From JAFKFI01 sp963795435 (GTDB lineage Bacteria; Pseudomonadota; Alphaproteobacteria; Acetobacterales; Acetobacteraceae): a stretch of 64,000 nucleotides of DNA. Below the pieces are notes generated by a model, which was not told the origin of the DNA, ran no database searches, and worked only from the letters and a program-made list of their open reading frames with translations. The position numbers were made by a program, and so were the translations under genes. Each line of letters opens with the position of its first letter. Position 1 is the first letter of the stretch. Location of the stretch: assembly GCA_963795435.1 (NCBI GenBank), contig CAWCHV010000007.1, forward strand, positions 2,589,271 to 2,653,270, given 5' to 3'. Positions 1-8,387 of this stretch are shown in pieces.

Positions 1-410
1 TGGCGCGCGAGATGATCCCGCGCCGCAGCGGGCGCATCATCAACATCGCCTCGATCGCCGGGAAAGGCTACGCCGGCACCTCCAACGCCGCCTACGCCGC
101 GAGCAAGGGCGCCGTCATCGCCCTGACGAAAACCGCGTCCCAGCAGCTCGGCAAGCACAACATCAACGTCAACTCGATCTGCCCCGGCGTCACGCGGACC
201 GCGCTGTCGGACGACAATTTGCGGGTGCGCGCCGAGCGGGCGGGCATCACGATGGAGGAGATGGACCGCCGCCGCGCCGAGGGCATCCCGCTGCAACGCA
301 CCAACGACCCCGAGGACATCGCCGCGATGGCGGTGTTCCTCGCCTCGGCCGGCGCGCGCAACATCACCGGCCAATCGTTCAACGTCGACGGCGGGATCAT
401 TCCCGACTAG
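1..410 (+). CDS. SDR-family oxidoreductase, 3' part
   Basis: This is the C-terminal part of a short-chain dehydrogenase/reductase; the reading frame is open at the left window edge, so the N-terminal NAD(P)-binding Rossmann half lies outside. Visible are the catalytic Ser strand (INIASIAG), the catalytic YxxxK motif (YAASK), the NxxCPG segment (NSICPG) that follows it, and the C-terminal signature ending in GQSFNVDGG. The spacing is typical of classical ~250-aa SDRs of the FabG/3-oxoacyl-reductase type. The substrate cannot be told from sequence. It is followed 29 bp later by a co-oriented molybdopterin oxidoreductase gene. Confidence 0.9.
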   Translation, partial: AREMIPRRSGRIINIASIAGKGYAGTSNAAYAASKGAVIALTKTASQQLGKHNINVNSICPGVTRTALSDDNLRVRAERAGITMEEMDRRRAEGIPLQRTNDPEDIAAMAVFLASAGARNITGQSFNVDGGIIPD

Positions 411-439
411 GTTGGCCCCGACCAGATTTGGAGGCTTCC

Positions 440-2488
440 GTGACCCTCGAGGAACGCCCGAGCGTCTGCACCTATGATTGCCCGGACACGTGCAGCCTGA
501 CCGTCACAGTCGAGGATGGGCGCGTCGCCAAGGTCCGTGGCTCGCACGCCGCGCCGTTCACCGATGGGGTGATCTGCAACAAGGTCGCGCAGGACATGGT
601 CGGCCTCGTGCACGGGCCGGGGCGCGTGCTGCATCCGATGCGCCGCACCGGGCCGAAGGCTTCGGGACAGTTCGAGCGGATTTCCTGGGACGCGGCGCTG
701 GATGAAATTCACCGACGGGTGGATGAGGTCGTGCGCCGCTGGGGGCCGCAGGCGGTGGCGCCGTTCAACTATGCCGGCCCGCACGGGTTCCTGGCCGGCG
801 ACAGCATGTCGATGCGATTCTTCAACCGGCTCGGCGCCAGCCAGCTCTACCGCCGAGCGCTGTGCGGCGGCGTGCGGAGCGAGGCGTGGGCGGGAACCTA
901 CGGCGCGGTCGCCGGCTGCCCTCCCGAGTTCGCCGAGAACGCCGCGCTGAACGTCGTCTGGGGCAACAACGCGACGGTCGCCAACCTGCATTTGGTGCGC
1001 TGCGTGCGCCGGGCGATGCGCAAGGGCGGCAAGCTGGTCGTGGTCGATCCGCTGCGCACCAAGATAGCGCAACAGGCCGACCTGCATCTTGCGCCACGCC
1101 CCGGCACCGACATCCTGCTCGCCTGGTCGGTCGCCGCCGAGCTCGAGCGCGCCGGCAAGTTCGACGATGCTTTCATCGCGGCGAACGTGCTGGGCTTCGA
1201 GGACTTCATGGCGCGTGCCCGCGAATGGCCAGCTGCGCGCGCGGCCGCGGCGTGCGGGCTCCCTGAGCAGCAGATTCGCATTTTCGTGCAGTGGCTGGGC
1301 GAGGACGGGCCGCTCGTCATGGCGCCGGGCAACGGCATCGAGCGCGGCCGCAACGGCGGCAGCGGCATCCGGGGCGCGATCGCGTTGCCGGCGCTGCTCG
1401 GCAAGCTCGGCAACGGCAGCGGCATCGTGCTCGGCGCCGGCAACGCCTTCGCCAAGACCACGGGAAAACTGCAGCGGTCGGATTTCACCCGCGAGGGCAC
1501 GCGGACGATCAACCTCGTCGACATGGGGCGTCATCTCGCCGGCGACGACATCGCCGGACCGCCGCTGCGCGCGGTGTTCATCTACAACCACAATCCGGCC
1601 GTGGTGCATCCCGACCAGAACCGGATGCGGCGCGGCCTGTCGCGCGATGACGTGTTCGCCGTCGGCATCGAGACGACGATGACCGAGAGCATGGCCTATT
1701 GCGACGTGGTGCTGCCCGCCGCGACGCATTTCGAATACGCCGACCTCTATCCGGCGTACGGCCATCACTGGCTGCAACGGGCAGAGCCGGTGATCCCGCC
1801 GCTCGGCGAATCGCTGCCGAACACGGAAATATTCCGCCGCCTCGCCGCCCGGTTCGGCTTCGACGAGCCGTGCTTCGCGGCGACCGACGCCGAACTCATG
1901 GACGACGCCGTCGATCCGGCGGACCCGCGCCTTGGCGGCCTGCGTCCGAGCCAGATCCCGACCGATCGGGCGACACCGATGACCGGCGTCGACGGCGCGC
2001 CGATGGTGCTGTTCGAGAACGTGAGGCCGGCCACGCCCTCGGGCAAGATCGAGCTGCGTTCGGAAACGCTCGCGGCGCGCTGGGGTGCCGACGCGCTGTT
2101 GCCGACGTGGCGCGAGCGGGAGCCGACCTACCCGCTGATGCTGATTTCCCCGGCGTCGGACAAGCGCATCTCGTCATCGCTCGGCAGCCTGCCGCCTTCG
2201 CAACAGACGCCGCGCCTGATGATGCACCCCGCCGATGCCGAGGCTCGGGGGCTCGCGAACGGCGCGGATGTGCGGATCTGGAACGAGCTCGGCGAAGTGA
2301 TCCTGCCGCTCGTGGTAACGGACGCGGTGCGGCCCGGCGTGGTGGCCAGCGAGAAGGGCGCGTGGATCGCCACCAGCCGGACCGGGCAGACGATCTCGGC
2401 GCTGGCTTCGGCGGACATGCGGGCGGATTTGTCGGAAGGCGCCTGCTTCAACGACACGCTGGTCCAGGTCGGCTCGGCGCGGCGATAG
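440..2488 (+). CDS. Molybdopterin-dependent oxidoreductase (DMSO reductase superfamily)
   Basis: A ~680-aa catalytic subunit of the bis-MGD molybdenum/tungsten oxidoreductase superfamily. Near the N-terminus is a [4Fe-4S] cluster motif with Cys spacing C-x3-C-x3-C (CTYDCPDTC) and a fourth Cys in GVICNK. The middle holds MGD-binding stretches (VVDPLRTKIA, APGNGIERG), and the C-terminal molydop-binding domain includes ISPASDKRISSS and MHPADAEARGLANG. RRALCGG offers a Cys in the region where the metal ligand is usually found, but I cannot assign it firmly. I chose GTG at 440 because GGAGG lies 5 nt upstream; a TTG at 428 gives a slightly longer version. No electron-transfer or membrane subunit lies beside it, and no Tat signal is seen, so it looks cytoplasmic. 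Substrate unknown. Confidence 0.88.
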   Translation: MTLEERPSVCTYDCPDTCSLTVTVEDGRVAKVRGSHAAPFTDGVICNKVAQDMVGLVHGPGRVLHPMRRTGPKASGQFERISWDAALDEIHRRVDEVVRRWGPQAVAPFNYAGPHGFLAGDSMSMRFFNRLGASQLYRRALCGGVRSEAWAGTYGAVAGCPPEFAENAALNVVWGNNATVANLHLVRCVRRAMRKGGKLVVVDPLRTKIAQQADLHLAPRPGTDILLAWSVAAELERAGKFDDAFIAANVLGFEDFMARAREWPAARAAAACGLPEQQIRIFVQWLGEDGPLVMAPGNGIERGRNGGSGIRGAIALPALLGKLGNGSGIVLGAGNAFAKTTGKLQRSDFTREGTRTINLVDMGRHLAGDDIAGPPLRAVFIYNHNPAVVHPDQNRMRRGLSRDDVFAVGIETTMTESMAYCDVVLPAATHFEYADLYPAYGHHWLQRAEPVIPPLGESLPNTEIFRRLAARFGFDEPCFAATDAELMDDAVDPADPRLGGLRPSQIPTDRATPMTGVDGAPMVLFENVRPATPSGKIELRSETLAARWGADALLPTWREREPTYPLMLISPASDKRISSSLGSLPPSQQTPRLMMHPADAEARGLANGADVRIWNELGEVILPLVVTDAVRPGVVASEKGAWIATSRTGQTISALASADMRADLSEGACFNDTLVQVGSARR

Positions 2489-2533
2489 GCAGGGTGAGAG
2501 GACGCCGCCGCGCGCCGGCGGCGTTGTCGAGCC

Positions 2534-4396
2534 TCAATGGTGATGCATGTTCTCCATGCCGCCGGCACCCGGCGGCAGCGGCGTGCCGGCCAGACGCTTG
2601 ACCTCTGCCGCGACGTCGCCTTCGTCGCTCGGCCCCAGGACGGCGCGAAGCCAACCATTCGCGTCGATCAGGATTTCCGTGCCGGCTGGCGGGCCAGCCG
2701 GAAGACCCGTCACGATCGCGTAGGCGCGCGCGACGGCGGGATCGGACGCGACGCAAGCGCCTTCGGGGGCGGATGCGCCCTCTGGCAGCACGATCGTCGC
2801 CGCCTTCGCGTCCGCCGGTAGTGGCGATGGCGCGCCCGGGCCGAACACCACGCGTACCACCCGCCCGCGCAATGCGGCCAGTGTCAGCGTCCGACCGCCC
2901 GCGCATGTCGCGTTCAGGCCGGGCGCCTGCACGGGCGGCGTCCAGGCGCCGGTGGTGCGCTGGGCGATGCCGGCGTTGTTGGCGCGGACGTAGTCGATCA
3001 GGTGCCAGATCTGGTCATCGGAGAGCGTGCCGGAGAAGCCCGGCATCGCCACCTCGCCCTCCGCCGAGACGATGCCGTGCGACAGCCACCAGAACAGCTC
3101 GCCGTCGCTGTGCGCCCAGAGATGCTCCTGCGTGAGATCGGCGGGCGGGATACGCAGCCCCTTCGCCGCCGGGCCGTCGCCGCGACCCTCCGCGCCGTGG
3201 CAGGAGGCGCAATGCTGGGGATAGAGCGCCGCTCCGTCGGCGATGGAGGTCGCCGCGAAGCCGGTCGGGGAGCGATAGAAGCTCGTGGGATACGCCTCCA
3301 CGAACAGCAGATCGAAATGCGGGAGCGCGAACCAGGCGATCACCGCCGCCGCGAGCCAGGCGATCCAGCGGATCCACCGCACCACGACCCCGAGCCCGAT
3401 GAGCGCCAGCGCGCCGAGCGTCGCCAGCACCGCGTCCGCGACCTCGCGGCGGAAACCGGGATCGGCGTCCACGATGGCGAGGCTCGGCCGCATCGGGAAC
3501 GGCCAGACCGCCTGGATGTGCATCCCGGGCGGCAGGCTGGTCAGCACGGTGGCGGCGAATACCACCATCAAGCCAACCGCGGTCTCGACCGCGATGCTGC
3601 GCCCCAGCGCCCGCCGCGCGTGCGCCGGATCGGCTCCGGTGAGTGCCGGCGTGAAGCGGAACCGGTTGAACCCCGCGCAGGCGAGCAGCGCCATGAACAG
3701 CGCGAACTTCACCAGTTCCATCCAGCCGAACGCGGTCCCGGCGAGCCCGGGCCAGCCGCCGGACAGCACCCATCCTTGCCAGAACGCAGTCGCCGCCAGC
3801 ACCAGCACCGCGACCGTGGCCACTCGCGAGAAGCGGCGGGACGCGGCGATGGCCTCATCGAGCGGCGCGCGTCGAACCACGATCAGCAGCGGCAGCAGCC
3901 CGCCCGTCCAGACGCCCGCCGCGAGCAGGTGCAGCGTCTCCGATACCAGCAGCACGGTCAGGCCCGGCCGCATCGCCCAGCCGTGCAGACGTCCCGCCTC
4001 CAGGGCGACCGCGACGCCGGCCGCCGCCGCGGCGAGCCGGCCGAACCGGCGGGCGAGGGAGGCTGCGGCAACCGCCAATGCCAGCGCCTGCCAGCCGGCC
4101 AGGTGGCCGAACTCGGTGCTCGACAGAACCGTCGGCAATGCGGCGAAGGCTTGGTCCGCACCCGCCAGCGTCGCGGATTCCAGCACCACCCAGACGATCA
4201 GCCCCACCGCCGCGACGCCGAGGCTAGCCCAGGCGATGCGCCGGATGCCCCGCTCCACGGATGAGCGGCCCCGGCCCGCGAGAAACAGCAAGCTGCCGGA
4301 CGCTGAGAGCAGCCCGGCGACGGCCACCGCGCGAACCGCGTCGAGCAGCAGCCCGCCGGTGCCGAGGTCGAACGGCGGCGGCATCACGTCAGACAC
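2534..4396 (-). CDS. CopD-type membrane protein fused to cytochrome c and a redoxin-like tail
   Basis: About 620 aa. The N-terminal ~380 residues are a multi-helix membrane domain of the CopD copper-resistance/uptake family, rich in hydrophobic helices with conserved His-containing segments such as GRLHGWAMRPG and SETLHLLAAGVW. Then comes a c-type cytochrome domain with heme motif CASCH and a likely Met ligand in AMPGFSG. The C-terminal ~140 residues look like a degenerate TlpA/SCO-like redoxin fold (TLAALRGRVVRVVF, LIDANGWLRAVLG) without a CxxC motif, ending in HHH. The gene follows copC with a 2-bp gap, so the pair is probably translated together. Start codon is a choice between GTG 4396, GTG 4387 and ATG 4384. 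Likely role: copper handling at the cytoplasmic membrane linked to periplasmic electron transfer (inference). Confidence 0.85.
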   Translation of the reverse strand: MSDVMPPPFDLGTGGLLLDAVRAVAVAGLLSASGSLLFLAGRGRSSVERGIRRIAWASLGVAAVGLIVWVVLESATLAGADQAFAALPTVLSSTEFGHLAGWQALALAVAAASLARRFGRLAAAAAGVAVALEAGRLHGWAMRPGLTVLLVSETLHLLAAGVWTGGLLPLLIVVRRAPLDEAIAASRRFSRVATVAVLVLAATAFWQGWVLSGGWPGLAGTAFGWMELVKFALFMALLACAGFNRFRFTPALTGADPAHARRALGRSIAVETAVGLMVVFAATVLTSLPPGMHIQAVWPFPMRPSLAIVDADPGFRREVADAVLATLGALALIGLGVVVRWIRWIAWLAAAVIAWFALPHFDLLFVEAYPTSFYRSPTGFAATSIADGAALYPQHCASCHGAEGRGDGPAAKGLRIPPADLTQEHLWAHSDGELFWWLSHGIVSAEGEVAMPGFSGTLSDDQIWHLIDYVRANNAGIAQRTTGAWTPPVQAPGLNATCAGGRTLTLAALRGRVVRVVFGPGAPSPLPADAKAATIVLPEGASAPEGACVASDPAVARAYAIVTGLPAGPPAGTEILIDANGWLRAVLGPSDEGDVAAEVKRLAGTPLPPGAGGMENMHHH

Positions 4397-4398
4397 GC

Positions 4399-4764
4399 CT
4401 ACTGCGCCACCGTGAAGCTGAAATGCCCCTGCGTCCGATGCGTGTCCGTCGAGGTTGCTTGCCAAGTCACGGTATAGGTGCCGGGCGGCACGGGCTTGAG
4501 ACCGACCGCCAGATGCCGTGCGTCATCGGCGACGATGTGCGCCTGGCCCGTATCGACCCGATTGCCCGCCGCGTCCTGTACGGCGATGCTGCTGAATGCC
4601 GGCTCGACGGTTTCGGAAAACGTGATCGTCACCTCGGCCGGCGCCTTGGCGACCGTTCCGCCGACCGGCGGCACGGCCTGTTCGAGCAGCGCGTGGGCGC
4701 GCGCGGCTTGGCCGGCGAGGACGAGGATGAGGCCCAAGGCGCCGGCCAGCCCCCGCCGGGTCAC
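4399..4764 (-). CDS. copC: Periplasmic copper-binding protein CopC
   Basis: A 121-aa CopC-family protein with an N-terminal signal peptide; predicted cleavage after ...AARA leaves mature HALLEQAVPP. The beta-sandwich fold is recognisable by ITFSETVEP and PPGTYTVTWQATSTDTH. The new N-terminal His and the later Asp/His pair (STDTHRTQGHF) match the Cu(II) site of the family; the Met-rich Cu(I) loop of classic CopC is not evident, suggesting a Cu(II)-only site. It is immediately upstream of the CopD-cytochrome c fusion in the same orientation, as expected for a copper import/tolerance pair. Confidence 0.92.
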   Translation of the reverse strand: MTRRGLAGALGLILVLAGQAARAHALLEQAVPPVGGTVAKAPAEVTITFSETVEPAFSSIAVQDAAGNRVDTGQAHIVADDARHLAVGLKPVPPGTYTVTWQATSTDTHRTQGHFSFTVAQ

Positions 4765-4787
4765 GTGCGCCCGTGTCGCATTGACTG

Positions 4788-5021
4788 TCAGCCTACGAAC
4801 CGCCCGACGACGAACCCCACGCTGGCCGCGACCGCCAGCGCGATCAGCGGACGCGCGCGCACCCGGCTCGACAGCGCCTCCGCCGCGTCCCGCACCGCGC
4901 TTTCGGCCGTTGCGGTGGCGCTCGACAGCGCGGGCGTCACGCGCTCATGCATCGCCTGGTCGATCTGCGCGCGCAGCGAGGCGAGCCGGGCCGCCGCGTC
5001 CTCCCGGTTGGACGATGCCAT
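4788..5021 (-). CDS. Small membrane-anchored protein, DUF883/ElaB-like
   Basis: A 77-aa protein with an N-terminal helical, alanine-rich, amphipathic region (REDAAARLASLRAQIDQAM) and a single C-terminal transmembrane helix with closely spaced glycines (SVGFVVGRFVG). This architecture matches the YqjD/ElaB/DUF883 family of inner-membrane proteins, some of which tether ribosomes. I chose ATG 5021 because GGAGG lies 8 nt upstream; the frame is open farther up to 5084 without a good ribosome site. It lies just upstream of copC on the same strand, 23 bp away. The family call rests on architecture, not strong motifs. Confidence 0.6.
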   Translation of the reverse strand: MASSNREDAAARLASLRAQIDQAMHERVTPALSSATATAESAVRDAAEALSSRVRARPLIALAVAASVGFVVGRFVG

Positions 5022-5154
5022 GCGGAAATCCTCCATGCGGCTGATCCGATCCGCACGGATACGCCTCTCCCGCGACCCCGCCAAGTTCGCGTGGCGGGCC
5101 GCGCCGGCCTATCCGCAGTCTGGCGCTATCCGTCCCGCTCCGCAAAAGGTGCGG

Positions 5155-6396
5155 TCAGGCCTTCACCAGCGGGCAGGCGTGCTCGCTGAGCGGACGGAAG
5201 GCATCCTCGGCCGGCGTGACGGCGATCTCGCGCATCAGGTCCCATTCCTGCTTGCTCTCCGAGGGCTTCTTCACCTCGAACAGGTAGCAGGGATGGATCT
5301 TGCGCCCGTCCTCGCGGATACGGCCGTTCGCGCCGAAGCAGTCGTCGTCCGTCGGTGTCGCCTTCATTGCCGCGACCGTCGCAGCGCCGTCCGCCTTCGC
5401 CGCCGCCGGTCCGATCCGAGCCACGATCTTCAGGTAGTGCAGCGCCGAGGAATATTGGCCGGCCTGCGCGCTGTTCGGCCACAGCGTGACCTTCGGCTTG
5501 ATGCGCGTCATCCAGGCCCGCGTGCGGTCGTTTAGGTCCCAGTAGAAGCTCTCGCTCATCAGCAGGCCCTGCGCGGTGTCGAGCCCGACGGCGTGGATGT
5601 CGGTGCTATAGGCGAGCAGCGCCGCGAGCCGCTGGCCGCCGGCCGCGATGCCGAATTCATGCGCCTGCTTGAGGCAGTTCACCGTGTCGGTTCCCGCGTT
5701 GGCGAGGCCCAGCACCTTCGCCGTCGACGCCTGCGCCTGCACCAGGGCGGCGGAGAAATCCGTGGTTTCCGGGAACGGATAGGCGATGGCGCCGAGCACC
5801 TTGCCGCCCGCGTCGGTGACGAACTTCGATGCATCACGCTGCAGCGCCTGCCCGAAGGCGTAGTTGGCGGTGATGAAGAACCACGTGTTTCCGCCGTGCT
5901 TGGTCATCGCGCCGGCGGTGGATTTCGAGCTCATGTAGGTGTCCAGCACCCAATGGATCGTGTTGGGCGTGCAGGCCTTGCCGGTGAGGTCGGAGGTCGC
6001 GGTGCTGGTGCTGAGGAAAACCTTGTTCTTGTCGCGCACGATCTGCGTCAGCGCCAGCGCGCAAGACGAGGCGCCGCCGTCCTGGATCATGTCGACGCCG
6101 TCGCGGTCGAACCATTGCTTGGCGAGCGAGACGGCGATGTCGGGCTTGTTCTGGTGGTCGGCCACCAGGACCTCCACGTCGAAGCCCTTGTCGCCGAACT
6201 CGGCGATCGCCTGACGGGTGCAGATCACGCTGGTCGGCCCCGTCACGTCCCGGTAGGTGCCGGACTGGTCGTTCATCACACCAATACGGATCACCGGCCG
6301 CTGCGCCCGGGCGCGGCGGAGCGGCAGGGCGGCGGCGGTGGCGGCAGTGGCGGCGATGGTAGCGGAGCCCAGCAGGCCCCGGCGGGTCAGGATCAT
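5155..6396 (-). CDS. ABC transporter substrate-binding protein, branched-chain amino acid/LivK type
   Basis: A 413-aa periplasmic binding protein. The N-terminus carries a Tat-like signal (TRRGLLGSATIAATAATAAA) followed by a cleavage region ending in RARA. The mature start PVIRIGVMNDQSGTYRDVTG is characteristic of the periplasmic_binding_protein_6 (LivK/AmiC/UrtA-like) fold, and FITANYAFGQALQRDA is the usual hinge segment. No permease or ATPase gene is adjacent, so this is an orphan binding protein, common in alphaproteobacteria that carry many such genes. It is divergent from the MFS gene at 6597. The ligand cannot be predicted; carboxylates or aromatic acids are as likely as amino acids. 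Confidence 0.9.
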   Translation of the reverse strand: MILTRRGLLGSATIAATAATAAALPLRRARAQRPVIRIGVMNDQSGTYRDVTGPTSVICTRQAIAEFGDKGFDVEVLVADHQNKPDIAVSLAKQWFDRDGVDMIQDGGASSCALALTQIVRDKNKVFLSTSTATSDLTGKACTPNTIHWVLDTYMSSKSTAGAMTKHGGNTWFFITANYAFGQALQRDASKFVTDAGGKVLGAIAYPFPETTDFSAALVQAQASTAKVLGLANAGTDTVNCLKQAHEFGIAAGGQRLAALLAYSTDIHAVGLDTAQGLLMSESFYWDLNDRTRAWMTRIKPKVTLWPNSAQAGQYSSALHYLKIVARIGPAAAKADGAATVAAMKATPTDDDCFGANGRIREDGRKIHPCYLFEVKKPSESKQEWDLMREIAVTPAEDAFRPLSEHACPLVKA

Positions 6397-6596
6397 CGTG
6401 CGGCCTCTCCATGCGTGCCCGGCGGGGCGTCCCGGCGTTCATAACAGCGACGGAACCGTCCGGTCGAGGCCGGGCGCCGGGCGATGACGATCGCGCGAGA
6501 GGGCCGGCCCAGCAGGTCGCCACCCGCCCAGCCGGCCCCTACACTGCCGGTTGCAAGCCGGAAGAGTCGCGCGTGAGAAGCAGGACGGAGGAAACG

Positions 6597-7910
6597 ATGA
6601 CCCCGGATTTCGAGGCCGCGGTAATGCGCAAGGTCGCATGGCGGCTCGTCCCCTTTCTGAGCATCGGCTACCTGATCAACGCGCTCGACCGGTTCAACGT
6701 GTCGATCGCGGCGCTGACCATGAACAAGGCGCTCGGCCTGTCGGCCACCGCCTACGGACTAGGTGCGGGCGCGTTCTTCTGGAGCTATGTGCTGTTCCAG
6801 TTCCCCGCCAACCTGATCCTGAGCAAGCTCGGCGCGCGGACATGGCTCGCGGTCATCATGGCGGTCTGGGGCCTGTGTTCCGCCGGCACCGCGCTTGTCA
6901 CCGGCGAGACCAGCTTTGTCGTCGCGCGCTTCCTGCTCGGCGTCGCCGAAGCCGGGTTCTTCCCCGGGGTGGCCTATTTCATGACCTGCTGGTTCCCTGC
7001 CCGTCATCGCGGCCGGGCGATGGGCGTCTTCTTCGCCTTCGGCGCCTTCGCCGGGGTGATCGGCGCGCCGCTCTCCGCCAACCTGCTGCGGCTCGACGGC
7101 TGGCTCGGGGTGCAGAGCTGGCAATGGGTGTTCCTGGTCGAGGGCGTCCCGGCGGTGATCCTTGCGATGTTCGGTTACGCGCTGCTGCGCAACCGGCCGG
7201 CCGAGGCGCCCTGGCTCGCATCCGAGGAACGCGCTTGGCTGCAAGGCAAGCTGAACGCGGAGGCCGAGGCGAAGCCGGGGCGCGGGCACTCGCTGCTGCG
7301 CTCGATCGCCAGCCCGCAATTGGTCGTCCTGACCATCGCCTACACGCTGATCGCCTACGGCGTGTATGCGATGGCGTTCTTCCTGCCGCTGATGGTCAAG
7401 ACGATGGGGCTGTCCAATACCGCCGTCGGCTACGTCCTGGTGCTGCCCAACCTGTTCGGCACGGTTGGCATGATCCTGCTGTCACGTAGTTCGGACCGTT
7501 CGGGTGAGCGGATCTGGCACGTCGTGGTCCCGGTCGGGCTGGCCGGCGCGGGGGCGATCGCGGCGGGGCTGCTGCTCGGCAACATTTACCTGACGATGGC
7601 GGCGTTCTGCGTCGCGGTGTTCGGCATCGCCGCGTGCCTGCCGGTGTTCTGGAACCTGCCGACCGCCTATCTCGGCGCGACGGCGGCGGCCGGCGGGATC
7701 GCGTTCATCAACTCGGTCGGCAACATCTCGGGCTACGTGGCGCCGCAGATCACGGGGCTGCTGCGCGACGCGAGCGGCGGCTATACCGTGCCGATGCTAG
7801 TCACCGGCGGCCTCGTGCTGCTCGCGGCGGCGCTGATCCTGGTCTCGGGGATCCGCAAGCACGTGCCGCGCGGGGCGCCGCTGCCGGCGCACGGCCCGTT
7901 GTTGCACTGA
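6597..7910 (+). CDS. MFS transporter, anion:cation symporter family
   Basis: A 437-aa major facilitator with about 12 hydrophobic helices. The first helix and loop (LSIGYLINALDRFNVSIAAL) are typical of the ACS family (tartrate, phthalate, glucarate and similar organic anions). The MFS signature between helices 2 and 3 is present in diverged form, and the family signature GVAEAGFFPGVAYFMTCWFP is clear. Start ATG 6597 is supported by GGAGG 5 nt upstream; the frame is open upstream to 6411 but lacks a better start. It is divergent from an orphan substrate-binding protein, so both may respond to related organic acids (inference). Confidence 0.9.
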   Translation: MTPDFEAAVMRKVAWRLVPFLSIGYLINALDRFNVSIAALTMNKALGLSATAYGLGAGAFFWSYVLFQFPANLILSKLGARTWLAVIMAVWGLCSAGTALVTGETSFVVARFLLGVAEAGFFPGVAYFMTCWFPARHRGRAMGVFFAFGAFAGVIGAPLSANLLRLDGWLGVQSWQWVFLVEGVPAVILAMFGYALLRNRPAEAPWLASEERAWLQGKLNAEAEAKPGRGHSLLRSIASPQLVVLTIAYTLIAYGVYAMAFFLPLMVKTMGLSNTAVGYVLVLPNLFGTVGMILLSRSSDRSGERIWHVVVPVGLAGAGAIAAGLLLGNIYLTMAAFCVAVFGIAACLPVFWNLPTAYLGATAAAGGIAFINSVGNISGYVAPQITGLLRDASGGYTVPMLVTGGLVLLAAALILVSGIRKHVPRGAPLPAHGPLLH

Positions 7911-7929
7911 GCGGACTGGCTGTCCGGCG

Positions 7930-8262
7930 CTACCGCTCGTCCTCGCCGGTGTCGGGCTCCACCTCGATCTCGGGGCCGATCGCGTCCGCGTCGTCCTCGA
8001 GGTCGGAGGCATCTTCGATCACGTCCTCCTCCTCGACGTCCTCGACGCCCTCGACCTCCACGTCCGCCTCCTCAGGGGCCGGGACGGGCTTCTTCGGGCG
8101 CTTGTCCTCGACGACGTTGCCGCCCGAGCGGCGCGGGCGAGGCAGCTCGACCGGCTGCTCGGTGCCGCATTTGGGGCACACGGCCGGGTTCTTGGTCAGA
8201 TCGTAGAAGCGGGTACCGCACGCGACGCACACGCGCTTGGTGCCGAGTTCTGGCTTGGCCAT
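7930..8262 (-). CDS. FYDLN-acid protein, TIGR02300 family
   Basis: A 110-aa protein with an N-terminal zinc-ribbon-like module, CVACG and CPKCG flanking the FYDLTKNP segment that names the family, followed by a basic linker and a long, strongly acidic Asp/Glu/Val-rich tail. TIGR02300 proteins are nearly restricted to alphaproteobacteria and are very often encoded divergently next to aroA, exactly as here. Function is unknown. ATG 8262 is the natural start because the conserved MAKPELGTKR begins there. Confidence 0.92.
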   Translation of the reverse strand: MAKPELGTKRVCVACGTRFYDLTKNPAVCPKCGTEQPVELPRPRRSGGNVVEDKRPKKPVPAPEEADVEVEGVEDVEEEDVIEDASDLEDDADAIGPEIEVEPDTGEDER

Positions 8263-8387
8263 CGGTGGGGGCCTCGTGTCGGGGAAATCGGAGCGGCGGC
8301 CCATGCCACCGCCGCGCGAGGCTGTCAAACGGCGCGGCTGTCAAATCGCCATCCGGCATGCTAAGCGGCCGCGTTTCGACGGACCCG

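Noticed and set aside
407..1777. A 456-codon minus-strand ORF inside the molybdopterin oxidoreductase gene
   Set aside because: Shadow ORF of a high-GC gene: low-complexity Arg/Ala/His composition with no motifs, whereas the plus strand is unambiguous.
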